From an uncultured Oscillospiraceae bacterium (GTDB taxonomy: Bacteria; Bacillota; Clostridia; Oscillospirales; Acutalibacteraceae): DNA of 27,341 nt. Both the position numbers and the translations under genes were made by a program. Shown piece after piece: positions 1 to 7,523 of this stretch; the stretch's first letter is position 1; every line of letters starts with the position of its first letter. The notes under the pieces were generated by a model. It was given only the letters and a program-made list of their open reading frames with translations, was not told the DNA's origin and made no database searches. The DNA lies in assembly GCA_900546895.1 (NCBI GenBank), contig UREO01000005.1, forward strand, positions 1-27,341. Reading direction: 5' to 3'.

Positions 1-15
1 CAAATTGTTAAACAT
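1..15 (-). CDS. 5' end of an unidentified T-box-controlled gene (partial)
   Basis: An ATG at 15-13 (minus) is preceded by a good Shine-Dalgarno GGAGGC at 21-26 and by a complete T-box leader, so a real gene starts here and runs off the left edge. Only five codons are visible (M-F-N-N-L). T-box genes are aminoacyl-tRNA synthetases, amino-acid biosynthesis genes or transporters. The short N-terminus is compatible with serine acetyltransferase (cysE), and a UGC (Cys) codon sits in a plausible specifier position of the leader, but five residues cannot identify a gene. The start is well supported; the identity is a guess. Confidence 0.6.
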
Positions 16-28
16 ATCTGCCTCCAAT

Positions 29-69
29 AAAAAAGCCGCCCACGCCCCCCGAAAGGGACGGAGGCGGTC
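29..69 (-). terminator. T-box leader terminator
   Basis: On the minus strand CCGCC near 67-63 pairs with GGCGG near 40-36, with further G/C pairing around a TTTC loop, followed by CTTTTTTATT. The T-box sequence at 76-91 lies just 5' of it, as required for mutually exclusive terminator/antiterminator folds. It controls read-through into the gene starting at position 15. Confidence 0.8.
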
Positions 70-255
70 ATTGTACCGCGGTTCCACTCCGTTTTATCAC
101 TATATCAGCGGTTAACGGTGCCGGCCGTGCGGAGATACTGATCTTCCCCCCGCCTGCTCACGGATGCATTTCGCCGCCTGCTCTGCAAAAAGCGCTTCCA
201 GCCCCGGCGCTTTCTCTCTGATGCCCGCACTGCGATTACTTCTTCCGCTCAGCGC
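30..255 (-). promoter_or_regulatory. T-box riboswitch leader (amino-acid/tRNA sensing)
   Basis: Read on the minus strand, positions 91-76 give GGAGTGGAACCGCGG, matching the T-box consensus (AGGGUGGNACCGCG) that pairs with the uncharged tRNA 3' end. Upstream there is an AGAGAG-type Stem I element near 210-220 and extensive stem potential. Downstream is a GC-rich terminator (about 35-69) ending in a T run at 29-34, then the Shine-Dalgarno and ATG of the downstream gene. Uncharged tRNA is known to stabilise the antiterminator in this family. The specifier codon is uncertain: the stretch at 172-160 offers UGC (168-166, Cys, followed by a purine as is usual) or GCA (167-165, Ala). I favour Cys weakly. 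Confidence 0.85.
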
Positions 256-304
256 ATTTCAATCGTACTGATAATATAGCACGATTTTCAAAGAATGTGA
301 CAAT

Positions 305-333
305 AGTATATACCAAAATATTTGGGAAGTAAA
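305..333 (-). promoter_or_regulatory. candidate SigA promoter of the T-box transcript
   Basis: TTTACT (333-328), a 17-bp spacer and TATACT (310-305) on the minus strand place the transcription start near 298, about 30-45 nt before the T-box fold. A near-palindrome CCCAAATATTTTGG lies inside the spacer and could be an operator. A second option (TTGTCA plus TATATT with a 19-bp spacer) lies slightly downstream, so the exact promoter is uncertain. It lies just beyond the pgsA stop codon; no clear terminator for pgsA was seen between. Confidence 0.45.
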
Positions 334-376
334 CCCCCGTCAAGGCCATGCTTTATCATATCCCTTTTGGGTGAGT

Positions 377-976
377 TTATTTCGTCGTATTGATAACCCC
401 GATATTTTGCACAATATAAATCACGCCGGAAAGCAGCGCGAAGAAGGTCGCAATCAGGATCAGGACGTAGCCCACACCGTCAAAAACCACCGCGCCCGGC
501 ACCCCGCCGAAGGTAACGGCGGGAATCCATCCCATGGAAACCAGCTCCTCTACGTACTGGAAAACCAGAATGGCGACAACCGCGATGATCTGGCTGACCG
601 TCTTTGTCTTGCCCCAGTTATTGGCGGCGATCACAACGCCGTTGTCCATCGCGACCAGCCGGATGGAGGTCACCATAAATTCCCGCGCGATAATCAAAAT
701 CACGCACCAGGAGGCGGCCAGCCTGAGGTCGACAAAACAGACGAGCGCCGACACCACAAGGATTTTATCGGCGAGCGGGTCGAGGAATTTCCCAAAATTC
801 GTAATCTGGTTGTTCTTGCGGGCCAGCTTTCCGTCGTAGTGGTCGGTCAGCGCCGCGCCGGAAAACAGAATCGCCGCCCAAAGATAATGGTGCGGAATTT
901 GGGGAATCAAAAGCACCGCTACAAAAAAAGGAACCAGAACAATGCGCAGAACAGTCAGTTTATTCGGCAGGTTCAT
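377..976 (-). CDS. pgsA: CDP-diacylglycerol--glycerol-3-phosphate 3-phosphatidyltransferase
   Basis: 199-aa integral membrane enzyme that transfers the phosphatidyl group from CDP-diacylglycerol to glycerol-3-phosphate, the first committed step to phosphatidylglycerol and cardiolipin. The CDP-alcohol phosphotransferase signature is complete in the stretch from ALTDHYDGKLAR to FGKFLDPLADK (D-x2-D-G-x2-A-R-x8-G-x3-D-x3-D). Hydrophobic segments follow the expected multi-spanning pattern: N-terminal helix, TM near 20-40, and three helices in the C-terminal half. Length is normal for bacterial PgsA. Its ATG (976-974) overlaps the TGA of rimO (ATGA), so it is translationally coupled as the last gene of the recA-recX-rimO-pgsA run. 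Linkage of pgsA with rimO and recA is common in Firmicutes. Confidence 0.95.
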   Translation of the reverse strand: MNLPNKLTVLRIVLVPFFVAVLLIPQIPHHYLWAAILFSGAALTDHYDGKLARKNNQITNFGKFLDPLADKILVVSALVCFVDLRLAASWCVILIIAREFMVTSIRLVAMDNGVVIAANNWGKTKTVSQIIAVVAILVFQYVEELVSMGWIPAVTFGGVPGAVVFDGVGYVLILIATFFALLSGVIYIVQNIGVINTTK

Positions 977-2319
977 TTCTTTCCCTCCTTAAGTATGATT
1001 TCTCCGGTCAGGTCACAGTCGATGCATTCGGTTATTTTCACATCCGCAAAGCTTCCGGCTTTCGGCCTTCTTCCCTTTGCGGCAAAGAATATTTTTCCGT
1101 CGATATCGGGAGAATCGGCGTACGAGCGGCCGAACCAGCATCCGGCGTAACGGTCGAACCCTTCCACCAGCACGCGGTAAGTTTTTCCGACCTGCTTTTC
1201 GCCCCACTCCTGCATGATGTTCATCTGGTCTTCCATAATCCGCTCCATCCGGCGGCTTTTCACGTCCTCGTCGATCTGGCCGGGCATTTCCGCCGCGGCG
1301 GTGCCCTCTTCCTGCGAATAAGTGAAACAGCCCAGCCGTTCAAACCGGATTTCGCGGACGAATTCCGCAAGCTCGGTAAAGTCCTCCTCGGTTTCTCCCG
1401 GAAAACCCGTAATCAGCGTGGTGCGCAGTACCAAGCCGGGAATTTTCTCCCGCATTCTGCAAATCAGGGCGGTCAGCGCCGCGCGGCTTCCCGTGCGGAG
1501 CATCGCCTTTAAAAGCCTTTCGCTGCAGTGCTGGAGCGGCAGATCCATATATTTTACGATTTTCTCTTCCTGTGCAATGGTTGTGAGAAGCTCGTCGGTA
1601 ATATAATCGGGATAACAGTATAACACGCGAACCCAGGAAAGACCGTCGATTTTACACAGCTCCCGCAGCAGCTTCGGCAGCCGGAGCTCGCCGTAAAGGT
1701 CCCAGCCGTAACGGGTGGTGTCCTGCGCAATCAGGATCAGTTCTTTCGCACCGCCGCGGACAAGAGCCTTCGCCTCGCTTACAATATCCTCCTGTGTCCG
1801 GGAGCGGTAAGGCCCGCGGATAAACGGAATCGCGCAGTAGGCGCAGCGGTTGTCGCACCCTTCCGCGATTTTCAGGTAAGCGAAATATCCCGGCGTGGAC
1901 AGCCGTCGTTCACCGCTGAGCGGCAGAAGCGTCTTTTCGGGAAAGCTTTCCACCTTTACGCCGCCGAGGGCTTTTTCGATCACCGCGGCAATATCGCTGT
2001 CCGCACCGATACCGGCAACGGCATCCACCTCCGGCAGCTCTTTGAGGATTTCCTCCCGGTAGCGCTCGGCCATACAGCCGGTAACAACGATCGCCTTGAT
2101 TTTCCCTTCCGCCTTCAGTCTGGCAAGCTCCAGGATTTCTTCGATCGATTCCTTTTTCGCCGCGTCGATAAATCCGCAGGTGTTGACGATCGCGGCGTCC
2201 GCAAGAGCGGCGGCGTCGCGGATTTCGTAACCCGCCTTCTGCAGGGTGGCCATCATCATTTCGCCGTCCACCTGATTTTTGGCGCAGCCAAGGCTCACCA
2301 GTCCTACACTATATGCCAT
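973..2319 (-). CDS. rimO: ribosomal protein uS12 methylthiotransferase RimO
   Basis: 448-aa radical SAM methylthiotransferase that adds a methylthio group to the conserved aspartate of ribosomal protein S12. The N-terminal UPF0004 domain holds three cluster cysteines (Cys12 in SLGCAKNQVD, Cys48 in VNTCGF, Cys82 in VTGCMAE). The radical SAM domain has the CxxxCxxC motif at Cys155, Cys159 and Cys162 (EGCDNRCAYCAIP). A C-terminal TRAM-like domain follows (about 380-448). SLGCAKNQVDGE at the N-terminus and GYFAYLKIAEGCDNRC separate RimO from its paralogue MiaB. Start ATG 2319 directly abuts the recX stop (2320-2322), and its own stop overlaps pgsA, so it is a middle gene of a tight operon. Confidence 0.95.
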   Translation of the reverse strand: MAYSVGLVSLGCAKNQVDGEMMMATLQKAGYEIRDAAALADAAIVNTCGFIDAAKKESIEEILELARLKAEGKIKAIVVTGCMAERYREEILKELPEVDAVAGIGADSDIAAVIEKALGGVKVESFPEKTLLPLSGERRLSTPGYFAYLKIAEGCDNRCAYCAIPFIRGPYRSRTQEDIVSEAKALVRGGAKELILIAQDTTRYGWDLYGELRLPKLLRELCKIDGLSWVRVLYCYPDYITDELLTTIAQEEKIVKYMDLPLQHCSERLLKAMLRTGSRAALTALICRMREKIPGLVLRTTLITGFPGETEEDFTELAEFVREIRFERLGCFTYSQEEGTAAAEMPGQIDEDVKSRRMERIMEDQMNIMQEWGEKQVGKTYRVLVEGFDRYAGCWFGRSYADSPDIDGKIFFAAKGRRPKAGSFADVKITECIDCDLTGEIILKEGKK

Positions 2320-2931
2320 CTATTCGTCCTCATTTTCAAATTGATTGATCGCGGCGCGGATATCATCCCAGCCGTAGCCGAGTCTTTGCAGCGCGGCAAT
2401 GCTCCTGCGGCGCCCCTTTTCGTCGCCCAGAAGCCGTCCGTACTTTTTATCGAGCAGTTCCCGGATTTTCTCCACGGGGTCGGGGGCTTTTTCGTCCAGA
2501 ATCTGCTGTACAAGCTCTTCCCCGATTCCCTTTTGCAGCAATTCCCGCCGCACGCGCGAAGCGGAATAGCCTTTTCGGCGAAAGAGGTCGGCCGCCAGAT
2601 TCCGCGCGTATTCCCCATCATTGACAAGGCCCAGCTCCGCCATATGCTGGGCCGCCGCCTCGGCGGCTTCCCGGGTGGTGACCCGGCTGATCTTATCGGC
2701 AAGCTCCTTCTGCGAATGGTTCCGGTGTTCCAGCAGATAAAGCGCCTTTTCCCCGGCGCGCCGGTTGTCGCTCGCCAGAACCAGCTCGTGCAGCCGGTCG
2801 TCGTCGATTTCGCGGCCAGGCCGAAGCCCCGACCTCAGAAGCGTTTCCGTGTCGATATTCCCGGCAAATTCCCCATCGAGAAACAGCGCGGAAAGCCCCT
2901 TCCTGCGCGGTTCCACCGCCGTAATCAGCAT
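2320..2931 (-). CDS. recX: RecA regulatory protein RecX
   Basis: 203-aa RecX-family protein, known to bind the groove of RecA filaments and modulate recombinase and coprotease activity. The three-helix repeats are recognisable: EKALYLLEHRNHSQKELADK (about 56-75), GLVNDGEYARNLAADLFRRK (about 101-120) and a C-terminal repeat ending in ...QRLGYGWDDIRAAINQF. Length is within the usual Gram-positive range. Its ATG overlaps the TGA of recA by one base (TGATG at 2933-2929), implying coupling to recA, the standard recA-recX arrangement. Confidence 0.92.
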   Translation of the reverse strand: MLITAVEPRRKGLSALFLDGEFAGNIDTETLLRSGLRPGREIDDDRLHELVLASDNRRAGEKALYLLEHRNHSQKELADKISRVTTREAAEAAAQHMAELGLVNDGEYARNLAADLFRRKGYSASRVRRELLQKGIGEELVQQILDEKAPDPVEKIRELLDKKYGRLLGDEKGRRRSIAALQRLGYGWDDIRAAINQFENEDE

Positions 2932-4040
2932 CAGTCGTCCGCGGAGATGTCAATGTTTGCGGAACGGCCCCGGCTGCTCGTTTTCGCGGGCGCGGGGGGC
3001 GCGACCTCCACCGGCTTGACCGTGTGAGACGCCGGAGCAGTCTTGGTATAAAGCTTTCCCACGTTCTCTTTGACAAGGGCTTCCACTTCATTGGCGATAT
3101 CGGCGTTTTCCGCCAGAAAGGTTTTCGCGTTGTCGCGGCCCTGTCCCAGCCGTGTTTCCTTGTAGGAGAACCACGCGCCGCTCTTCTGAATGACTTCCAG
3201 CTTGACCGCAAGGTCCAACAGCTCGCCTTCGCGGGAAATTCCCCTGCCGTACATCACGTCAAATTCCGCCTCGCGGAACGGCGGGGCGATTTTATTCTTT
3301 ACGACCTTCGCGCGGGTGCGGGAACCGATCATTTCGGTACCGTTTTTTAACGTCTCGATCTTACGGATATCGATTCTTACGGAAGCGTAAAATTTCAGCG
3401 CGCGGCCGCCGGGGGTCACTTCCGGGCTGCCGTACATTACGCCGACCTTTTCACGCAGCTGGTTGATAAAAATGGCGACGCAGCTCGATTTGGAAATCGC
3501 GCCCGCCAGCTTGCGCAGGGCCTGGCTCATCAGGCGGGCCTGCAGGCCGACGTGGCTGTCGCCCATTTCACCCTCGATTTCGGCGCGCGGCACCAGAGCC
3601 GCAACGGAGTCGATGACAATCACGTCGATCGCGCCGGAACGCACAAGGGCTTCCGTGATTTCAAGCGCCTGTTCGCCGGTATCCGGCTGCGAAACCAGCA
3701 GGGAATCCACGTCAACGCCCAAAGCGCGGGCGTACACGGGGTCCAGCGCGTGTTCCACGTCGATAAACGCAGCGTTGCCGCCGTTTTTCTGCCCCTGTGC
3801 GATACAGTGGAGGGCAAGCGTGGTTTTACCGGAGCTTTCCGGCCCGTAAATTTCGGCGATACGGCCGCGCGGAAGGCCGCCGATTCCCAGCGCAAGGTCC
3901 AGCGACAGGGAGCCGGTCGGGATGGCTTCCACATGCATCGCCTCATTCTGGCCCAGGCGCATCACCGCGCCCTTTCCGAACTGCTTTTCAATCTGTGCCA
4001 GTGCCGTTTCAAGCGCCGTGTTTTTATCTGTTGTCGCCAT
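2931..4040 (-). CDS. recA: recombinase RecA
   Basis: 369-aa RecA, the ATP-dependent strand-exchange protein and coprotease for LexA. The Walker A motif GPESSGKT is at about 66-73; the conserved stretches QALEITEALVRSGAID-like and INQLREKVGVMYGSPE are intact; a charged, variable C-terminal tail ends the protein. The start is placed at the ATG at 4040-4038 because it has a strong Shine-Dalgarno (GGAGGGG, 4050-4044) and yields the standard N-terminus (MATTDKNTALE...). An in-frame extension to 4148 would run across the promoter. It has its own promoter and a LexA box upstream, and heads the recA-recX-rimO-pgsA unit. Confidence 0.97.
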   Translation of the reverse strand: MATTDKNTALETALAQIEKQFGKGAVMRLGQNEAMHVEAIPTGSLSLDLALGIGGLPRGRIAEIYGPESSGKTTLALHCIAQGQKNGGNAAFIDVEHALDPVYARALGVDVDSLLVSQPDTGEQALEITEALVRSGAIDVIVIDSVAALVPRAEIEGEMGDSHVGLQARLMSQALRKLAGAISKSSCVAIFINQLREKVGVMYGSPEVTPGGRALKFYASVRIDIRKIETLKNGTEMIGSRTRAKVVKNKIAPPFREAEFDVMYGRGISREGELLDLAVKLEVIQKSGAWFSYKETRLGQGRDNAKTFLAENADIANEVEALVKENVGKLYTKTAPASHTVKPVEVAPPAPAKTSSRGRSANIDISADD

Positions 4041-4119
4041 TTTCCCCTCCGGTTTATGACAGGCCGCTGCTGTGAGATTTCCCCTCAACGCGACCTCAAA
4101 TTTTTTATCATCTAAAAAA

Positions 4120-4148
4120 ATTATATCGTATTCTCCGCTGAAAAGCAA
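4120..4148 (-). promoter_or_regulatory. recA promoter
   Basis: On the minus strand TTGCTT (4148-4143), a 17-bp spacer and a perfect TATAAT (4125-4120) place the start near 4113, giving a leader of about 70 nt before the recA ATG. The promoter lies between prmC and recA, so recA can be transcribed apart from the upstream genes. Confidence 0.8.
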
Positions 4149-4166
4149 GACAAGGAAGGAAAAATT

Positions 4167-4180
4167 CGAACAAATGTTTA
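4167..4180. promoter_or_regulatory. LexA (SOS) box of recA
   Basis: CGAACAAATGTTTA matches the Gram-positive LexA/DinR consensus CGAACRNRYGTTYC at 13 of 14 positions. It sits 18 bp upstream of the recA -35 element, and its last three bases are the stop codon of prmC (4178-4180). LexA bound here would repress recA until DNA damage. Assignment is by consensus match and position only. Confidence 0.82.
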
Positions 4181-5032
4181 ATTGCTTTTCCGGATACCCG
4201 CAACGACCCGGTCAAAGCCGTTAAAGTCTTTCACTGCCCGGATTTCAGAAAGGCCGGCGTTTTGAAAAAGGCGGGCCACCGGTTTCGCCTGTCCCTCGCC
4301 GATCTCCACCGCCGCCGCGCCGCCGGGCTTCAGCTTCGGCAGCCAGAGCGAGGCAATCGCTCGATAAAACAATAGGCCGTCCTCGCCCCCCAAAAGCGCC
4401 GTGTGCGGTTCCCGCCGCACTTCGGTCTGGAGCGTCCGCAGCTCGTCGGCAGCCACATAGGGAGGGTTGGATACGATACAGTCAAAGGAAGCGAACCGCG
4501 CCGCGCTTTCGGGGTTTAACACGTCCGTTTGTACGGACTTCACCTGACGCAGTCCCGTATTTTTAATATTGAGGTCGAGATAGGAAAGCGCCTCGCCGTA
4601 AAGCTCCGCCGCGAGTACGGACGCGCCCGGAAAGAGGGAAGCAAGCCCCAGCGCCACCGCGCCGCTTCCGGAGCAGAGGTCGAGAATTTCCGGATTTTCC
4701 TTTCCGCGGAGCAGCTCCGCCGCCGTTTGGACCAGAAGCTCGGTTTCCTCCCGCGGAATCAGCACGCCCTCGCCGACCGCAAGTGTAAGCCCCAGAAAGG
4801 GCCAGCTGCCCAGAATATACTGCAGAGGCCTGCCGCCCGCGCGTTCGCGCGAAAGGCGGAGATATTCCTCCGCCTTCTGTTCCTCCGCCGGTTCGGCGGC
4901 ATGGACGATTCTCTTCTGGCGGTCAAGGCCGAACACCTTCTCAAACAGGCAGGAAGCGTCGAACGCGGGGCTTTCAATCCCCGCGCCGGTCAGTATGTTT
5001 TTTCCCATCCGGTATGTTTCGCCCAGTGTCAA
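4178..5032 (-). CDS. prmC: peptide chain release factor N5-glutamine methyltransferase PrmC
   Basis: 284-aa SAM-dependent methyltransferase that methylates the GGQ glutamine of RF1 and RF2. An N-terminal helical release-factor-binding domain (about 1-90) precedes the Rossmann domain with the SAM loop DLCSGSGAVAL (118-128) and the catalytic NPPY (189-192, in VSNPPYVAADEL). The start is a TTG at 5032-5030: it gives the usual PrmC N-terminus (TLGE...), while the next in-frame ATG (Met9) would cut into the first helix; no strong Shine-Dalgarno is visible. It lies 22 bp downstream of the DUF1385 gene; a yqhQ/prmC pairing is common in Firmicutes. The stop overlaps the recA LexA box. Confidence 0.93.
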   Translation of the reverse strand: MTLGETYRMGKNILTGAGIESPAFDASCLFEKVFGLDRQKRIVHAAEPAEEQKAEEYLRLSRERAGGRPLQYILGSWPFLGLTLAVGEGVLIPREETELLVQTAAELLRGKENPEILDLCSGSGAVALGLASLFPGASVLAAELYGEALSYLDLNIKNTGLRQVKSVQTDVLNPESAARFASFDCIVSNPPYVAADELRTLQTEVRREPHTALLGGEDGLLFYRAIASLWLPKLKPGGAAAVEIGEGQAKPVARLFQNAGLSEIRAVKDFNGFDRVVAGIRKSN

Positions 5033-5054
5033 GCTGTCCGCACCCGCTTTTTCT

Positions 5055-6014
5055 TTATTCGCCGATCTTGATTTTGTCCTCGCCGTTTTCCGGAATGACC
5101 TGTTTCATAGCTTCGATCGCCACCTCGATCATGCTGTCGTCCGGCTCCTTGGTGGTGATCCGCTGAACCCACAGTCCCGGGGCGGCAATGACGTGTGTGA
5201 AGGCATTGTCGTGACGGCCGCACAGGCGGATAAATTCGTAGCCTACGCCGACGATGAGCGGGACGCACAGAAGCTTGACCACCGTCCTGACAACCGGATT
5301 GCCGAACGGAATGAAGAATCCCACGATAATGCCCAGAAGCAGCATAATGACCAGAAAGCTTGTTCCGCAGCGCGGGTGGAACCGGCTGTGCTTACGCACG
5401 TTTTCGACGGTGAGCTCCTCGTCGTTCTCATAACAGAAGATGGTTTTGTGCTCTGCGCCGTGATACTGGAAAAGCCGGTGGATTTCCGGCATGCGGGAGC
5501 ACAAATAAATGTATCCGATAAAAATCGCTATGCGCATGACGCCCTCGACGGGGGAACGCCACGGCGCTATGGCCGGACCCGCCGCGTAGTCGCGGATCAG
5601 ATTGAAAAGGATGGTCGGCAGAAAGAAGAACAGGCCCACCGCCAGCAGAAGGCCCAGCACGGTGCTCGCCACCATAATCGCGTTCATCATTTTATCGCCG
5701 AAGGTCTTTTCGACCCATTTATCAAATTTGGACGGTTCCTCGTCCTCTTCCAGGCCCGCCTTGTCCACGGAATAGGAAAGCGCCTTGTACCCTACGGAAA
5801 GCGAATCGATAAAACCCGCGATGCCTCTCAGCAGCGGCAGGCGCAGGATGGAATATTTGTCCCGCATCAAGCTGGCGCTCATTTCCTGCGTGGAGACGGA
5901 GCCGTCGCTCACGCGTACGGAGGCCACTGTTTTTTTCGGACCGCGCATCATGATTCCCTCCACCAGCGCCTGTCCTCCGATGGACGTGATGCATTTCGTC
6001 TTTTCTCTAGCCAT
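5055..6014 (-). CDS. DUF1385 family membrane protein (YqhQ-like)
   Basis: 319-aa protein of the DUF1385/YqhQ family of unknown biochemical function. The family's N-terminus is intact (ITSIGGQALVEGIMMRGPK, about residues 10-28). Further landmarks are YHGAEHKTIFCYEN and the HPRCGTSFLVI region with His/Cys residues, followed by two or more hydrophobic segments and a short charged C-terminus. Hydrophobic segments lie roughly at 115-150, 158-178 and 208-250. The ATG (6014-6012) lies 8 bp inside the end of the histidine kinase gene, so it is probably co-transcribed with the two-component system; prmC follows 22 bp downstream. The Shine-Dalgarno is weak (AAAGGA about 13 nt upstream), which fits coupling to the upstream gene. 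Confidence 0.88.
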   Translation of the reverse strand: MAREKTKCITSIGGQALVEGIMMRGPKKTVASVRVSDGSVSTQEMSASLMRDKYSILRLPLLRGIAGFIDSLSVGYKALSYSVDKAGLEEDEEPSKFDKWVEKTFGDKMMNAIMVASTVLGLLLAVGLFFFLPTILFNLIRDYAAGPAIAPWRSPVEGVMRIAIFIGYIYLCSRMPEIHRLFQYHGAEHKTIFCYENDEELTVENVRKHSRFHPRCGTSFLVIMLLLGIIVGFFIPFGNPVVRTVVKLLCVPLIVGVGYEFIRLCGRHDNAFTHVIAAPGLWVQRITTKEPDDSMIEVAIEAMKQVIPENGEDKIKIGE

Positions 6015-7476
6015 TATTTTCGGAATTCCTTTCTTCGTTCATTGTCTCGTCGGTCTGCGGCTGGGTTTCCAGCCGTTTTAAGGTCGGTATAAAGATCGTG
6101 ACGGCGGTTCCCACGTTTTCATGGCTCTCGATCTCCAGGCTGCCGGAGTGGAGCTTCATGATTTCGTCGGCAAGCGCAAGGCCGATTCCGGAACCGCGGA
6201 TGGTCTGATTTGCCTTGTAGAATTTCTTTTTTACCTTTGGAAGATGCTCCGCCGGAATCCCGCAGCCGTTGTCGCTGATGACGACGCGGATAAACCCGCC
6301 GGACTCCGTCGCGGTCACGCTGATGGTGCCGCCCTCTTCGGTATATTTCAGGGCGTTGTCGATGATATTGACAAACACCTGCCGCAGGCGGTTAATATCG
6401 CCCAGAACGGGCGAAAGCATGGCGGGCTCCTCGTAAAGCAGGAATTTATGTTCCATATTGGCGCGTTCGCTGAACATATAGACCGCTTCGCCCAGCTCGG
6501 CGAGAATGTCGATCTTGTCCATGGTCAGTGTCATGCGTCCGCTCTGCATCCGGGAGAAATCCAGAAGCTCCTCCACAATCCCGGACAGGCGCTCGGATTC
6601 GCGGATAATGATGCCCATGCCGCGGTCCAGCGTCTCCTTGTCGTTCCCGCCGCCCTGCATGGTTTCCGCCCAGCCCTTGATGGCGGTCAGCGGGGTGCGT
6701 AGCTCATGGGACACTGAGGAGATAAAGTCGTTTTTCATTTTTTCGGCGGCGCCCAGCTCATCGGCCATGTCGTTGATGGTGTCGCAGAGCTGGCCGATTT
6801 CATCGTCGTTGCTTTTTTCTATTCTGACCTTAAAGTCACCCTGCGCAATCCGCTTGGCGGTCGCGCCGATTTCCTTGATCGGCGTAATAATCGAATTCAT
6901 AAAATAATAGCTCGAAACAATTACAAACAGAATAATCAGAAGCCCCGCGAGAATCAGGGACCCCAAAATAATGGCGACCTGCTTGTCGGCCTCCTCCAGC
7001 GAAACCGCATAGCGGATGGCGCCGACAAAGCCGCCCTCGTTGTTGCGCATGACGCGCGTAACAGCCATCACCTTTTCCCCGCTGGTCAGGCTGCCCGTCC
7101 AGAGGCCGTAGCCGCCCGTGCTTTCCAGCGCCAGCTTATAGTCCGGCATGGGCTGGCTTTCGTCGGGCGCAAAGCCCACGGAGGTAATAATGATCTTTCC
7201 GTTGGAATTGAACACCATCAGCTCCATGCTCTCTTTATTGGGAAAGTTTTCCACATAATTGCGGGCGGCGGTGCTGAATTCCTGCGGCGATTTTCTGCCG
7301 TAGTCCGCAAACACGTTGGTCAGCTCGTCGGAGCGGCTGCTCAGCGCCGTCTGGATTCCGTTGTACACATAGCCGCGCACAACATAGGAGAGGACGAGGA
7401 TCAATGTAACCAGAATGAGCAGAATGACACCCAGACTATTTAAGAGCCAGCGTCTGGTAATGCCGTTCGTTCTCAT
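6007..7476 (-). CDS. sensor histidine kinase (WalK/PhoR/ResE-type)
   Basis: 489-aa membrane histidine kinase. TM1 is at about 12-34, an extracytoplasmic sensor of about 130 residues follows, TM2 is at about 168-192, and a HAMP linker at about 193-245. The DHp domain carries His257 in SSVSHELRTPLTAIKGW (H-box). The ATPase domain has the N-box NIIDNALKYTE (Asn374), G1 SDNGCGIP (401-408) and G2 GSGIGLAL (428-435). Residues after about 470 form an acidic/polar tail. It lies 47 bp downstream of its response regulator and overlaps the DUF1385 gene by 8 bp. The start ATG at 7476 has an AAGGGGA-type ribosome site. The stimulus is unknown; co-transcription with a surface lipoprotein suggests a cell-envelope signal (inference). 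Confidence 0.93.
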   Translation of the reverse strand: MRTNGITRRWLLNSLGVILLILVTLILVLSYVVRGYVYNGIQTALSSRSDELTNVFADYGRKSPQEFSTAARNYVENFPNKESMELMVFNSNGKIIITSVGFAPDESQPMPDYKLALESTGGYGLWTGSLTSGEKVMAVTRVMRNNEGGFVGAIRYAVSLEEADKQVAIILGSLILAGLLIILFVIVSSYYFMNSIITPIKEIGATAKRIAQGDFKVRIEKSNDDEIGQLCDTINDMADELGAAEKMKNDFISSVSHELRTPLTAIKGWAETMQGGGNDKETLDRGMGIIIRESERLSGIVEELLDFSRMQSGRMTLTMDKIDILAELGEAVYMFSERANMEHKFLLYEEPAMLSPVLGDINRLRQVFVNIIDNALKYTEEGGTISVTATESGGFIRVVISDNGCGIPAEHLPKVKKKFYKANQTIRGSGIGLALADEIMKLHSGSLEIESHENVGTAVTIFIPTLKRLETQPQTDETMNEERNSENNG

Positions 7477-7523
7477 ACCGATTTCCCCTTTCCTTAACGA
7501 TCGTCAGTCTGCCCCCGGGAAGG

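Noticed and set aside
371..1150. 259-aa open frame on the plus strand opposite pgsA/rimO
   Set aside because: Antisense shadow of two clearly conserved genes; composition is low-complexity and His/Arg/Gln-rich, with no ribosome site.
4040..4148. 36-residue N-terminal extension of RecA
   Set aside because: It would overlap the recA promoter and lacks a ribosome site; the ATG at 4040 has a strong one and gives the normal N-terminus.
4995..6092. 365-aa plus-strand open frame opposite the DUF1385 gene
   Set aside because: Antisense to a conserved family; no ribosome site or domain.
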